Shown here one piece after another: positions 12,136 to 23,533 of a stretch of 64,000 nucleotides of DNA. The notes below the pieces were generated by a model. The model had not been told where the DNA came from, did no database searches, and worked only from the letters and a program-made list of their open reading frames with translations. The DNA comes from Cunninghamia lanceolata (taxonomy: Eukaryota; Streptophyta; Pinopsida; Cupressales; Cupressaceae): assembly GCA_027924645.1 (NCBI GenBank), contig BSBN01000187.1:10620001-10684000 (forward strand). The letters run 5' to 3'. The number at the start of each line of letters is the position of its first letter. Within the stretch, counting starts at the first letter, position 1. A program made the position numbers and the translations under genes.

Positions 12136-12312
12136 TTTTTAATGCCCATGAGGTTTAGTCCAACATTCCTCCAAGTGCCTATTGTACTTACAGATATTCC
12201 ATCCACTAATGTAGTTCCATATGGAGTATCATATAGTGTTGGTTTGCTAAGATTTTCCCAAGTTCTTTTTGGCATTATACTTACATATGCTTCCATATCT
12301 TTTAAAACATTT
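12136..12312 (-). pseudogene. Retropepsin-like protease remnant
   Basis: The minus strand reads VLKDMEAYVSIMPKRTWENL, then SKPTLYDTPYGTTLVDG and ISVSTIGTWRN. This aligns by eye with the plant Ty3/gypsy protease pattern VLIDxGAxVNIMP...TW..L..P. The catalytic Asp is kept but the Ser/Thr-Gly after it reads Met-Glu, so it is inactive. It lies between gag (right) and RT (left), as expected. Confidence 0.6.
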
Positions 12313-12989
12313 TTTTTCTATTTATTATGAACAATTAACTCAATTAAGATAGGGTGCTTTTTCCATTTTCCTATAGTTTTTACCACATTTCTGACCTATT
12401 CACTTTTATTTTCTTCTCCATGCTCGTTCTAGTATTTGGAAAATTAATTAATTTTTTTCATTATATTTTCTTCTTCTACAAAATTTGCCAATTCATTTAA
12501 TATCTATGATTCCTTTTCTAAGAACTAGGTTATGTGATGCTCTTCTCTTTGTTTTTCCCCCTTAATAATCTTCTTCGATTATGATTTCACAAGTACTGTT
12601 TTGTTGAGAACTCCTCATCTTCTTTTTAGTCCTCTTCAATTAATTTTTCTTCTTGATGTCAGTCCCTCCTCAGGTGACCACCAATAATATATTATTATTT
12701 TCATAATTTTGTATTGCTTTCTTCCTTATCATATCTTTTCTCTTCTAATACTCATCCAATTGATCTTCCTTGGTAAGGGAAGTTACCCTTATCTCCTCCT
12801 TAGCTTCTACATTTGTCCTTTGACACCTTCTGGAATTAGGGGGATTATTCTTTGGTATTTTTATTATTGCCTTGGCCCCCATTGTTGCATTTGGCCCTAA
12901 AAGTTCTTTGATTTTTGTAATTGTTTATCCATTCTTATAGTACTAATTTTATTCAAGGAAATTAAATGAATCATGTGTAGAGTCTTTGC

Positions 12990-13754
12990 AAAAACCAAAA
13001 GTCTTCTTCCTTTCCTTCTTGCATTCGTTTGCACAGTGACCCATTTCATCACACTTAAAACAAGTGACCTCTTCTCTTCTTCTTTAGCCTTGACCCCTAA
13101 TCCTACCATTCTCTCATCTATTATCATTATGGTGACTTCTATTGCCACCTTATGAATAATCATCTTGGTGATTAGTGGAGGGTCTCTCATCTTGGATTTG
13201 TGGCACTGCATGCTATATTTTATTTGCTATATGTTGGTGAGTTCTCCATTGCAATTTTTGGTAGTAGTGATCCTATACATGGAAGGGTCTTTCTTCCAAT
13301 CCTTTTTATCTTTCTATTCCTTTGTGGATGGGCTCATTATCCTCACATCTATGGACACATCAAGGCTCACCTTCTTCTCTTACTCAAAATAATAATGTTG
13401 GGCAATCATCAATTTCATGCTTGTTCCATTCACCACAAATCTCATAATATACACTCTTCCACCTCCTAGGTGGCTCTACAATATCTACTATCAACATAAC
13501 AACTCATTTCCTTTCTTCTAATATTGGGTATTCATTTCACAAGTGACGTTCATCTGAATAATAAGTACACCATATCTTCTTTTTGCAAAGGGGTGATACC
13601 TCCTTATGATTTTCTCCTTTTGCTAAAATATTTTGTTTAATTTTTAATTGTTTTAGTTCCAATTTTAATTTTCCTATTTCCTCACTCTCACCTTCCTTGT
13701 TTTCCCTCCTCCAAGGTTGTGCTTCAATTCTAGAATCTAATTCAACTTCCTTTC

Positions 13755-13850
<96 letters not shown>

Positions 13851-14215
13851 CCATCTAAAGATGCTCTAATCCTAGGTAACAGTCCAAAAATAAACCATAC
13901 AATTATTTGTTTCTCAGTAAGGGGTTCTTCCAAATCCTTGACCACTCCCTTAAATATTTGGTAAAATTCTCTTATAGTCTCCCCTTTCCTTTGTATAATC
14001 CCTCTCATCTTACTCACACTTTCTAAGGGGATATTTAGAGATTGAAAATTGTTTAAAAATTCCTCTTTCAAATATGTCTATTCTTTGTTGTGTAGGGGAC
14101 ATTCTCTCATATACCATTTGAGTGCTTCATCCTTTAGTGTCCCAAAAATTCATAGAGGTTTCTATGATTATCTATTATTCTATTTCTTCTCCAAGTAGAT
14201 TCTAGAATAAATATG
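12990..14215 (-). pseudogene. gag: Ty3/gypsy gag, degenerate, cut at 14216
   Basis: Reading leftward: FGTLKDEALKWYMRECPLHN, LKEEFLNNFQSLNIP, KMRGIIQRKGETIREFYQIF and EPLTEKQIIVWFIFGLLPRI (14160-13870). This is the Retrotrans_gag domain. A (TA)n microsatellite interrupts it at 13759-13844. An intact CCHC knuckle, CFKCDEMGHCANEC, is encoded at 13021-13062. The N-terminus is missing because a plus-strand Copia LTR begins at 14216; the rest should lie beyond the right edge of the window. Confidence 0.75.
13759..13844. repeat. (TA)n microsatellite
   Basis: About 43 uninterrupted TA units lie inside the decayed gag. The Tyr-Ile repeat ORFs across it are artefacts. Confidence 0.98.
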
Positions 14216-15327
14216 TGTTGGAAGTATTGTCATTGATGTCAAAGGTGCATACACATATTGTCATTGATGTCAAAAGGAAGTTCAGAGATGAAGATGACAA
14301 ATAAAAGATGTAAGGCATGAATGAGTTCTGCCTAAAGTATTGACAAAAGTTGGTTCACAGGTTTTCTGGTGATCATCAGAGTTTGAGGATTGGGCCTTAC
14401 CCCTTCTCCAGGTTGAGGAAATAAGAAGGGCTAGAGTGGAAGGTCTGATTGCAAAGCTCCAACAACTTGTGAGTATTAGTCATTGCTTTCAGGAGTTGGA
14501 AGGCAGAGATATTCCTTGTTGAATTAAAATGAGAAGATGTTACTTAGAAAGCCTGGCATGCGAACTCTGATATTTCAAGAGTCAAAGGGCAGTGATGTTC
14601 CTTGTTGAATCTGAATAAGAAGATGTTGCTTAGAAAGTCCAGCGCGTGAACTCCGATATATGCTAAGTGATTGGGAGTTAGAGAGTGGAGATGTTCCTTG
14701 TTGAATTCGAATATGAAGATGTTGCTCAGAAAGCCCGACATGCAAACTCTGATATATGCTAATTAACATATCCTTCAACTTCTTTAATTGGTAGCACATT
14801 CGCACAAAGGATAGTTGTCAGAGTCAAGTTAGTTGTGCTGTTGAGATAGGCTACCACATGTACAAAGTTAGCTAAAGGATTTTGAAGAGTGGTATTAGTG
14901 TATTCCACATGGATGTAGAGAGAATGATCGTGATGTTAGTTAAGTGGGACCTGATAAGGGCACATTGATGCAAACTGTTGACACATGGCCAAATTTGAAC
15001 AAAGCCCAACACCCGATAAGGAAGGTGGAAGATCGGAGGCCCAATCTCTGATGCTCTGCGAGTTCAATTAATGTAAAAGGAAAAGATACAAAGCATGGAA
15101 TTTTAGGCCGAATTTGGAGGATGTTTTTAAGTTAATGCATTCGTCAAAATTGAAATGCACATGTTGGAATTCAAAGGTTTAAATGTTGGCACCATTTTAG
15201 TAATGTGTGGAGCTTTTAGTAATGTAAATGTGATTTGGGCACTGTGCATTTTGAAATTCAAAATATTAGAGGCTGACTATGGAGAATGCATTGTAGCTAA
15301 CATAATAATGAAAGAATGTACAAATCA
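14216..15327 (+). repeat. Copia 5' LTR, left portion
   Basis: It begins TGTTGGAAGT and near the start carries two copies of ttgtcattgatgtcaaa (14225-14275), a motif also found next to the polypurine tracts of the minus-strand Copia-like elements. It contains a three-copy tandem repeat at 14493-14763. There is no coding sequence. Confidence 0.65.
14493..14763 (+). repeat. Tandem repeat, three units of about 86-96 bp
   Basis: The units start at 14493, 14579 and 14675. Each begins gagt, carries gat(g/a)ttccttgttgaat and an aagatgtt-c/t-agaaag core, and ends ctc(t/c)gatat. They are diverged, with differences at many positions. ORFs across them on the minus strand are by-products. Confidence 0.85.
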
Positions 15328-16407
15328 TGTTTAGGAGGATGTTGGGTGAATATTTTGTCATTTAGCTAACTAACGGCAAAATGGTTATATCAACCATAGT
15401 GTGATGAGATAAATCTCTGCTCTCAACAAGGGGAGGTTCCTTTTTAACTATTACAAACTTATTTACACTAAAAACTAGCATTGGGGGTGTGTTACATTCA
15501 TCCTTTTCTCTTCTTTTAGAAAAGATGTTTACAATGTTTCACGGTAATATTCAATAATGCTTCTATACTTCTAATATTAACCTAAATAGTTATTACCAAT
15601 ATTCTTGTGAGTTGAAGCACACAGTCTTTCAACTCACTTCACAAAAAGATTCACGAGACAAGTGAATAATCTTAAGCACAGAGTCTTCAAATTATCCCTA
15701 GGAAGATTTTAGAAGTAACCGTATCACCAGTTGGAACACAAAGTCTGTCAACTAGCAACACCACTAATCCATGAGAATGTGATTGAAAATCATAACACAG
15801 AGTCTACAAGTTCTCAACATGATTCATATACAAAGTGAACAACTACAATCTCAAAGTCTTTATAATCCTCTACCAAGAAACACTTTCAACACACATATAT
15901 TCAAGGAAATAATATAATACAAAGTTTATATAACTTATCTTGAACATCCTTCAATTATGATAACCAAACACCACTTTATCCAATCAATCAACAAGAGAAG
16001 TTAGCAAAGATGCCATATGTACATCTCTACTCATACAAATTTGATTCAACACAAAGTTTGATATCAAAACTCGCCTTCTTTATTTATTGGAATTAATCAT
16101 ACAATTTGAACACAAAGTCTCAAAGTTGAGTCACAATTTGGGCAGCACTTTGTTGCATAAGATTAAAGATTCAAATTACAATAGAGGCCCTCTTTATTTA
16201 TAGGGAGAGGCCTTGAACTAATCTAGGAAAAAGTCTAACTACTTTGACTTATTCAACAAAAGAGTCCTATTTGACTTGGGACTTCCTTTGTCTCACATGT
16301 AATTACAATTGGAAAAATACATGTGAACATGTTCAAAACAAAATACAAATTACATCTACAAAAATGACAATAAACTAAGGCATGAAGAAGAATATCAGCT
16401 ACCACCA

Positions 16408-16785
16408 TCATTATTCATTGTAACTACTATTAAAAGGTAAGACTACATATTGCATGTCTGATTTCTATCTATCACCACTATCAACACTCTTCAAAAAATT
16501 GTGATACATGACCATTACTGCTTCCATCTCATAAATGTCTGGTTCAATTGTATTGTTTGAAATAGCACAAGCTTTGATGATTGTGTCTTTCAACACCTTT
16601 ACCAACTTTTCATGCTTCCCAAGATTGTCATTCAAATTACCAAGGGTTAATTAATAATCTTGGAGTTTATCCATTAAAGCAATAGAAAATGCTTCATCTT
16701 CAAAGTTCTTCTAGATCATCTTTTCGAAGGCATTGACCATCTCTTCTGCAAGAAGAAACTTGTGATTTTCAGCTATTGCTTGCAA
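16408..16785 (-). pseudogene. Decayed copy of the LTR-internal ORF
   Basis: This aligns base for base with 21338-21715 at an offset of 4930. The same protein can be read (FEKMI, KNFEDEAFSIALMDKLQDY, NNTIEPDIYEMEAVMVMYHN) but with stops at the LIQKN, YQSTL and RQKSD positions. Each is a Gln codon in the other LTR, so CAG to TAG. It has no frameshift in the aligned part. Confidence 0.7.
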
Positions 16786-16977
16786 AAACTACAAAAGTTC
16801 ATGATCTTGCAGTTAGGGGAAAAATAAGAAAATTAGGGTTACTGTGAACTGATGATCATGAACATGGGATCATGCTTGAAAGGGCTACAGAGTGCACAAG
16901 TCACGAAAATGGGCGAAAGCGGGCCGAAGGCATCATTTTCAAGAATTTCCCAGTGTTAAGAAATTTTTAGAGGAAGA

Positions 16978-17960
16978 CATGCACGAGCAGCCAGAATGAC
17001 CACTCCTGCATGTGATGTATGAGCAGCCAAAATAGCCACCTGTGCATATGGGAGTCTATTTTCAAGTGTAAGGTCAGCCATAATGGCTACCTTTGCATGC
17101 AGGAAGATAAACTTAGGTGAAGGTTGAAAAGTCAGTCAAAATGACTACTTTTGCATGTTAAAAGGAAAAGCCTGCTATCATATGCATGGGCAGTGGTTAT
17201 ACCCACCCTTACACATGGAAAACTAAACAAGGTAAAATATATTAAACATGCATGGTCAGTCAAATCCACCGACCTTGCATGCCTTTTGCAATGGGTAAGT
17301 TATATGCAGGGTCAAGCAAATTCACCGACCATGCATATAGTTTAATAAAACCTCATACATATGCAATGGAGGGCATTTCAAGCGACCATGCATATGGTTT
17401 AAAAAGACAAGGTAAATCTTATAACATCAAAAACTCATAGAAACAAAGACCAAAAATGAAAAACACAAACCAAGTAAAAACAAAACCTGAATAACTAAAA
17501 TGAAAATCTTAAGAATAACATGACATAGAGGAGTAAAAATGAACTTACCTGTAGAAACATGAAGAAGAAAATGAAAATTTTGGTAAGGCAAAATCTTTGG
17601 AATCTGCTTCAATTCTTCAATGCTCAGGTAAGGTAGACAAAACAAAAACAAAGCAAAACACAAATCGAAAAAGATTTAAAATAACTTAAAGATTCTCCAA
17701 ATCTGGAAACTAAAAAATATAATAAATACACACGAGTCTCATAAATATGAAGACGAAGATGCATTGTCAACCAAAAACACCACCTTAGCATACGAAATGA
17801 AGGAAGATGTAGGGGCAGTCAATATGACCACCCTTACACTTTAAAAGGGCAACTGACATGTTTGGGCTGTCATTTCAACCACCCTTACATCTAAAAGGGA
17901 AAAAACATAAGAAACATGCATTGCCGGTCAAATTGACCACCCATGCATGTAAACATAGAA
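16978..17960. repeat. Array of about 12 palindromic TGAC / CATGCA modules
   Basis: Degenerate modules recur about every 45-60 bp near 16979, 17021, 17070, 17130, 17182, 17248, 17305, 17359, 17759, 17812, 17858 and 17915. Each has an inverted pair of the form GG(C/T)(A/G)GTCA...TGACC(A/G)CC, mostly flanked by CATGCA or TGCATG. The same array is in the other LTR (21905-22150 and 29625-30330), where one module is the near-perfect palindrome GGCGGTCAAATTGACCGCC (30304-30322). TTGACC/T is the core of WRKY W-boxes and CATGCA is the RY motif of B3 factors; a regulatory role is inference. Confidence 0.75.
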
Positions 17961-18205
17961 AAATCTCTAACTCCGTAAAAAGGTCAAAATTGATATTTGA
18001 CAATCCTATAATGTAATCAAATTTTCATGAACTTCAAGGAGCCAATCTAAAACATGTTCCAAGGCATTCTTAAGTGTTAGAAGACAACACATGATTTCAA
18101 GGAGACTAACCTTGAAAAATGAGCTTAGAATGTGTGGACTATGATACAGAAAATTTTTGTAGGGGTCATCCTATAAAATGAGCGCAGCGGATTTTGAGGA
18201 CAACA

Positions 18206-18400
18206 ACTAGCTCTAATTAGGGAACTTCCTTCGATCGTTCTTTGAAATGATCAAAGGGAGAAGAATCCAGTCTCTAAGTGCCTTCATCCATTCCATTGGG
18301 CTATAGAGTTAGGCGACAACAAAAGACACAAAAATACAAAAAGACTAAAATGAAAAAGACATAAAAACTATACAAAAAATACAGAAACTTATCTGTCGCT
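18206..18400. other. 3' untranslated interval of the large-LTR element
   Basis: No gene is present. A canonical polypurine tract is not visible directly next to the 3' LTR end at 18205; the minus strand there reads cctaattagagctag. Confidence 0.6.
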
Positions 18401-20140
18401 TTACTTTGAGAAAAGATTCAAATATTGTCTACTGTGAGACATCAGAAAAGATATTCCACTTCTTTTTCTTTTACTATTGAAAGAGTAACATTTTCCAATG
18501 CTTGACATTCTGGGATCTTCTTCTGCATCTAGATTGAATTGTCCCATTCTTGCTGATGAATTCGGTCCCAACTGCCATCGTCGTTTGACAAAGCAATTAT
18601 GTTCATCAAAAGGTTTCTCCAGAGAAACCAATCCTTTGGAAATCCTATTTCCTTTCAGCTGCAAAATTCCTTCATTTGAAGAGAATGATCCATCTATTTC
18701 TTGACCCTTATTTGAAACATTATCCAACAACTTAGGATCTTCATTAGAGATCAAGAAGTAAGTACCCATATCTAAAAACTCAAACATAATATGAGATTTT
18801 GAACCCTCAAATTGCATCATTATGTACTTGGCCTCCCTTACAGGATGAATTTCCTACATAATACCCTTAACAGGTATTCTTGCATTAGACATTTGAATCT
18901 TTGTCTCCTCAGCATGATCTATGATATCAACAAGCTGATATGGACTTGTTATAGAGAATGGAAAACTCTCATCTTGAGGTTTCACATTGGGGGTACTGGT
19001 CTTAGGAACAAGGGATGAAGGATGAAGATTTGATGTACTTACTTGGTTGTAACCAACCACATATTGATTATCAGATTGATTATGTGACCATGTGAGAACA
19101 ACATAGGATTCACCAAAAGTAACTTCTTCTTGCCCCATCTCATCTTCCAAGTTCAGGAACCTGATGGTAGAGTCGGCAGCTAACTACTCTTCACTTTCCA
19201 TGAAAACATTAGCATCATCTTCTCCTTGATCATATTCTGATTGAAGAAGATTATCTTGCTCTGATTCATAATAGAAGATTACTGCATTCATAGGTGGTGC
19301 TTCCAAAGAAAGTATTCCTCGTTGTCAAGGAGAACTGTTTTGGTTCTAATATATTGAAGCATTGCCTTGGTAATTCAAATCATTAGGAAAATTTCCCCTT
19401 GATATGTCCTTGTAGAGGGGAATGGACAAACTTTGTGACACCTATTTTTTTAGAGCTAACAGCTCATTAGCCAACTTTTGCACTATAGGATCCATAGTGC
19501 TTGTAGAAAGTAAAGCCAAAGAGGGCTGCTCATTAGGCTTAATAGAATCCTTCTTCAACTTTCCTACCAAGATCAAATCATCCTCCACTTCAACTACTAA
19601 ACTTTGAGCGATTGTAAGATCAACTGGTGATGCTCTTCGTAAAAGAAAACTTACTTCTGGCAATTGTGAATTGATGAAGAAGCATTTTAGGTTCTTAGCT
19701 GTCGGTTGAACAATAGTTGGGATCCTATTCTTTAGCTTATTAAACTTTGCAATGAACTCACACATGGGCTCATGTAGTTCTTTTTTCAATTGGGTAATTT
19801 GGGCCAACAAAGCATAAGCATCTTCTGCTGACTTGAATTTGGCTTTGAACTGAGTTTGAAGTATATTCCATCCAGTGACAATTCCAGGTGCTAGGTGAAA
19901 GAACCAATTATCTGCAACACCTTGGAGTGTTTCTACAAACAATCTCACAGAAAGATCTTCATACTCAACTCCGAGAACACCACATGCAATGTAGAAAGCT
20001 GCAATGTGCTCATTTGGATGTTGTTTACCATCCCCGTAGAACTTAGGAAAATTCTTACGTGAACCCTGATGTAGTTCATGTAGAGGTTGAGTCAACTTCA
20101 ATGACCCCAAGGCATTTCCCCATGGACCTAGGACAGCCAT
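18401..20140 (-). pseudogene. gag: Gag-like ORF of the large-LTR element (580 codons, 5 stops)
   Basis: A single frame runs from ATG 20140 to a stop near 18401 with no frameshift. Residues about 25-190 are Retrotrans_gag: LHELHQGSRKNFPKFYGDG, HIAAFYIACGVLGVEYED, VRLFVETLQGVADNWFFHL, GWNILQTQFKAKF, EPMCEFIAKFNKLKNRIP. Residues 235-580 are Ser/Asn/Gln-rich with no knuckle or protease and I do not recognise them. In-frame stops (four TAG, one TGA) are all single C-to-T products. The PBS lies 105 bases upstream. The lack of indels over 1.7 kb suggests recent function followed by deamination decay. Confidence 0.85.
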
Positions 20141-20244
20141 ATTCCTTGATTAAACTATAGAACAGATATAACAAAAATATTTTACAAAAGATGAGGCTAG
20201 TATGCTTCAACCAAAGGTGAGAGGCTCTTGGTTGCGCAATCTAT

Positions 20245-20262
20245 TCCCCAGCAGAGTTGCCA
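20245..20262 (-). other. Primer binding site of the large-LTR element
   Basis: The minus strand reads TGGCAACTCTGCTGGGGA, five bases after the 5' LTR end at 20268. It starts with TGG and resembles the TGGCGACTCTGCTGGGGA PBS known from Tat-type plant elements, with one change. Confidence 0.8.
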
Positions 20263-20267
20263 AAAAT

Positions 20268-22165
20268 TGTTGGGTGAATATTTTATTGTTTAGCTAACTA
20301 ATGGAAAAATGGTTATATCAACCATAGTGTGATGAGATAAATCTCTCCTTTCAGCAAGGGGAGGTTCCCTTTTAACTATTAGAAACTTATTTACACTAAA
20401 AACTAGCTTTGGGGGTGTGTTACATTCATCCTTTTCTCTTCTTTCAGAAAAAGATGTTTACAATGTTTCACAGTAATATTCAATAATGCTTCTATACTTC
20501 CAATATTAACCTAAATAGTTATTACCAATATTCTTGTGAGTTGAAGCACAAAGTCTTTAAACTCACTTCACAAAAAGATTCACGAGCCAAGTGAATAATC
20601 TTAAGCACAAAGTCTTCAAATTATCCCCAAAAAGATTTTAGAAGTAACCATATCACCAGTTGGAGCACAAAGTTTGTCAACTAACAACACCACTGATCCA
20701 TGCGAATGTGATTGAAAATCATAGCACAAATTCTACAAGTTCTCAACATGATTCATATACAAAGTGAACAACTACAAGCTCAAAGTCTTTATAGTCCTCC
20801 ACCAAGAAACACTTTCAACACACATATATTCAAGGAAATAATATAACACAAAGTTTATATAAATTATCTTGAATGCCCTTCAATTATGATAACTAAACAC
20901 CACTTTATCCAATCAATCAACAAGAGAAGTCAGCAAAGATGCCATATGTACATCTCTACTCATACAAATTTGATTCAACACAAAGTTTGATATCAAAACG
21001 CACCTTCTTTATTTATTGGAATTGATCATACAATTTGAACACAAAGTCTCAGAGTTGAGTAACAATTTGGGCAGAACTTTGTTGTATAAGATTAAAGATC
21101 CAAATTACAATAGAGGCCCTCTTTATTTATAGGGAGAGGCCTTGAGCTAATCTAGGAAAAAGTCTAACTACTTTGACTTATTCAACAAAAGAGTCCTATT
21201 TGACTTGGGACTTCCTTTGTCTCACATGTAATTACAATTTGGAAAAATACATGTGAACATGTCCAAAACAAAATACAAATTACATCTACAAAAATGAGAA
21301 TAAACTAAGGCACGAAGAAGAATATCAGCTGCCACCATCATTCTTCATTGTAACTAATATTAAAAGGTAAGACTACATATTGCATGTCTGATTTCTGTCT
21401 ATCACCACTATCAACACTCTTCTGAAAATTGTGATACATGGCCATTACTGCTTCCATCTCATAAATGCCTGGTTCAATTGTATTGTCTGAAACAACATGA
21501 GCTTTGATGATTGTATCTTTCAACACCTTTACGACCTTTTCATGCTTCCCAAGATTGTTTTTCAAATTATCAAGGGTTGATTGATAATCTTGGAGTTTAT
21601 CCATTGAAGCAATTGAAAATGTTTCATCTTCAAAGTTCTTCTGGATCAGCTTTTCGAAGGCATCAACCATCTCTTCTGTAGGAAGCAACTTGTGATTTTC
21701 AGCCGTTGCTTGCATAAACAGAAAAAGTTCATGATCTCATTGTTAGGGGAAAAATAGGCAAATTAGGGTTACTATGAACTGATGATCATGAACATGGGAT
21801 CATTCTTGAAAGGGCTACAAAGCACACAAGTCAAGAAAATGGGTGAAAGAGGGCCAAAGGCATCATTTTCAAGAATTTCCTAGTGTTAAGAATTTTTTAG
21901 AGGAAGACATGCACGAGCGGCCAGAATGACCACTCCTGCATGTGGTGTATGAGTGGCCAAAATATTGGCCTTTGCATATGAGAGTCTATTTTTAGGTGTA
22001 AGGTCAGCCAGAATGGCTGCCTTTGCATGTAGGAAGATAAACTTAGGCGAAGGTTGAAAAGTCAGTCAAAATGACCTCTTTTGCATGTTAAAAGACAAAT
22101 CCTATTATCATATGCACAGGTAGTGGTTATACTCACCCTTAGACTTGGAACGTTAAACAAGGTAA
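20268..22165 (-). repeat. 5' LTR of the large-LTR element, inner portion
   Basis: This is the PBS-proximal part of the 5' LTR. It pairs with 15340-17240 of the other LTR. It is cut at 22165 by the Copia-like insertion, with ggtaa duplicated at 22161-22165 and 29613-29617, and continues at 29618. Confidence 0.95.
21338..21715 (-). CDS. ORF inside an LTR (125 codons), unknown protein
   Basis: An uninterrupted minus-strand frame of 125 codons lies in the middle of the 5' LTR, with a homologous copy in the other LTR. The product is charged and helical: EEMVDAFEKLIQKNFEDETF, DKLQDYQSTLDNLKNNLGKH, NTIEPGIYEMEAVMAMYHNF. In the other copy the frame reads a little further upstream, to a point preceded by ctaactgcaag, which looks like a splice acceptor, so this may be an exon. 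A coding exon within an LTR is unusual. The homology between the LTRs is expected from retrotransposition and does not by itself show selection. Confidence 0.5.
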   Translation of the reverse strand: MQATAENHKLLPTEEMVDAFEKLIQKNFEDETFSIASMDKLQDYQSTLDNLKNNLGKHEKVVKVLKDTIIKAHVVSDNTIEPGIYEMEAVMAMYHNFQKSVDSGDRQKSDMQYVVLPFNISYNEE

Positions 22166-23252
22166 TGTTGATAACTGAGAGGGGGGGTGAATCAGTTATC
22201 TTAATTATCTTACCTTTCTATTCCTTTTATAACTAGTGCAGCATCAAAACAAATAAACATCCATTATCATGAAGGCAGAAACAAAGACAATTCACATAAC
22301 ATAATGATTTTGACATGGAAAACTCTATTAAGGGAAAAACCACGGGGTGACTAACCCAAGAAAGTATTCTCTGTTAGAAGAATAGAAATACAAAAATGGC
22401 ACTTGCCAATTAGGACTCACTGCCCGAGCACACTGCTCACAAGAGGTTCACTGCCTACAATAGTTTATAGATGTAAACTAGATTCTTGAACTGATGAGAA
22501 GCATCCACATGTGCTTGAGTTTAGTTCTGGTTAAGCTTAATACACTGATCTAGTGCACTTCACTCTTCCTCTACCTTAGTGTTGTTGTTCTGTCACATAC
22601 CGGACCTTGATTGCTGCTTCCACACTACTCTCTACTTTTCTTCACACTCCACAACACACCACACACACCTTTGCATCCAAATCGATCTTGTATATATATC
22701 TGCACCAATGATTTCAACATCTTTCTAGTCGGCATCCGGAATAGTCCATATTTTCCCAAACTCTGATTTGTCAACTGAATCCTTGCTTATCAAGTGATAC
22801 GTATCAAGGAGATACTTAGAGAAGTCATCAATCATGTTAGTCAATCATGAATGATACTTCAGGAAGCTTGATCATCATCAATATCTTATCCGGATTAAGG
22901 TCTGATGCTCTGCCAGTCAGTTCTTCCTTAGTCTGTTCTGCCAAACAGGAACCCAATACTTAGGTGCTCATATCTCTTCACTCTTTCTTCACCGGAGGCT
23001 CAATCCCTAGAATCTATTAGTCATGGTACTCCTCTTCACTTCCCCAAGTCTAAACTTTATTGAGATACTTCCTCTGAGAGATCCAGACCTAACTGTTGAA
23101 CCTTGCTACATGCTCTATTCTTGCTTACCAGACCTCAACACTCTTCAATCTGACTTCTGGTATAGACACACCATGTCCTACGGATGGGTGACATGAACTT
23201 TGTTGCCATCAATGACAACACTCATGAATCTACACTATGTCTCTTGCCAACA
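22166..23252 (-). repeat. 3' LTR of the Copia-like element
   Basis: Ends are TGTTGATAAC and cttgccaaca; it is a direct repeat of 28528-29612. The U5 end, read on the minus strand, carries ttcaccccccctctcagt, a signature shared with the LTR ends at 55690 and 57495. Confidence 0.97.
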
Positions 23253-23266
23253 ATCTCCCCCTTTGG
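23253..23266 (-). promoter_or_regulatory. Polypurine tract, with a second one inside
   Basis: The minus strand reads ccaaagggggagat directly against the LTR start TGTTGGCAAG. A near-copy (gatgtcaaagggggag) lies 145 bases further in at 23398-23414. The second element (57475-64000) also has both tracts. Confidence 0.85.
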
Positions 23267-23533
23267 CATTGATGGCAACACTTAGTGAAAAATGACTAAG
23301 TGTCACACTATACTCTCCCTTGGTTGATGCTCCGTTCTAATGTACACTTTACCGGAGCTCCCCCTTAGCTAGATTCCACATTTTTCACTACTCCTCACTC
23401 CCCCTTTGACATCAATGGCAAAGGGTAGGGTCTGCACACCAAAATTTTCAAAAAAAATAATCTATACATATCTACATAAGTGTATATACAAGTTATACTT
23501 ACATGTACTTAAGTATATCTACAAAAGTATTCT

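Larger units (their letters stand above)
15340..18205 (-). repeat. 3' LTR of the large-LTR element
   Basis: This is a full-length direct repeat of 20268-22165/29618-30586, with about 8 differences in the first 100 aligned bases. It contains a decayed copy of the LTR-internal ORF (16408-16785) and an array of palindromic modules (16978-17960). Confidence 0.95.

Noticed and set aside
13537..14071. Two ORFs rich in Tyr-Ile
   Set aside because: They are produced by the (TA)n microsatellite; only the gag part outside the repeat is real homology.
14544..14805. Minus-strand ORFs with repeated peptides
   Set aside because: They follow from the 86-96 bp tandem DNA repeat; stop-free length is short and no homology was seen.
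17151..17440. Small ORFs in the LTR palindrome region
   Set aside because: They overlap the regulatory-like array, are not kept between the two LTRs in frame, and have no recognisable product.
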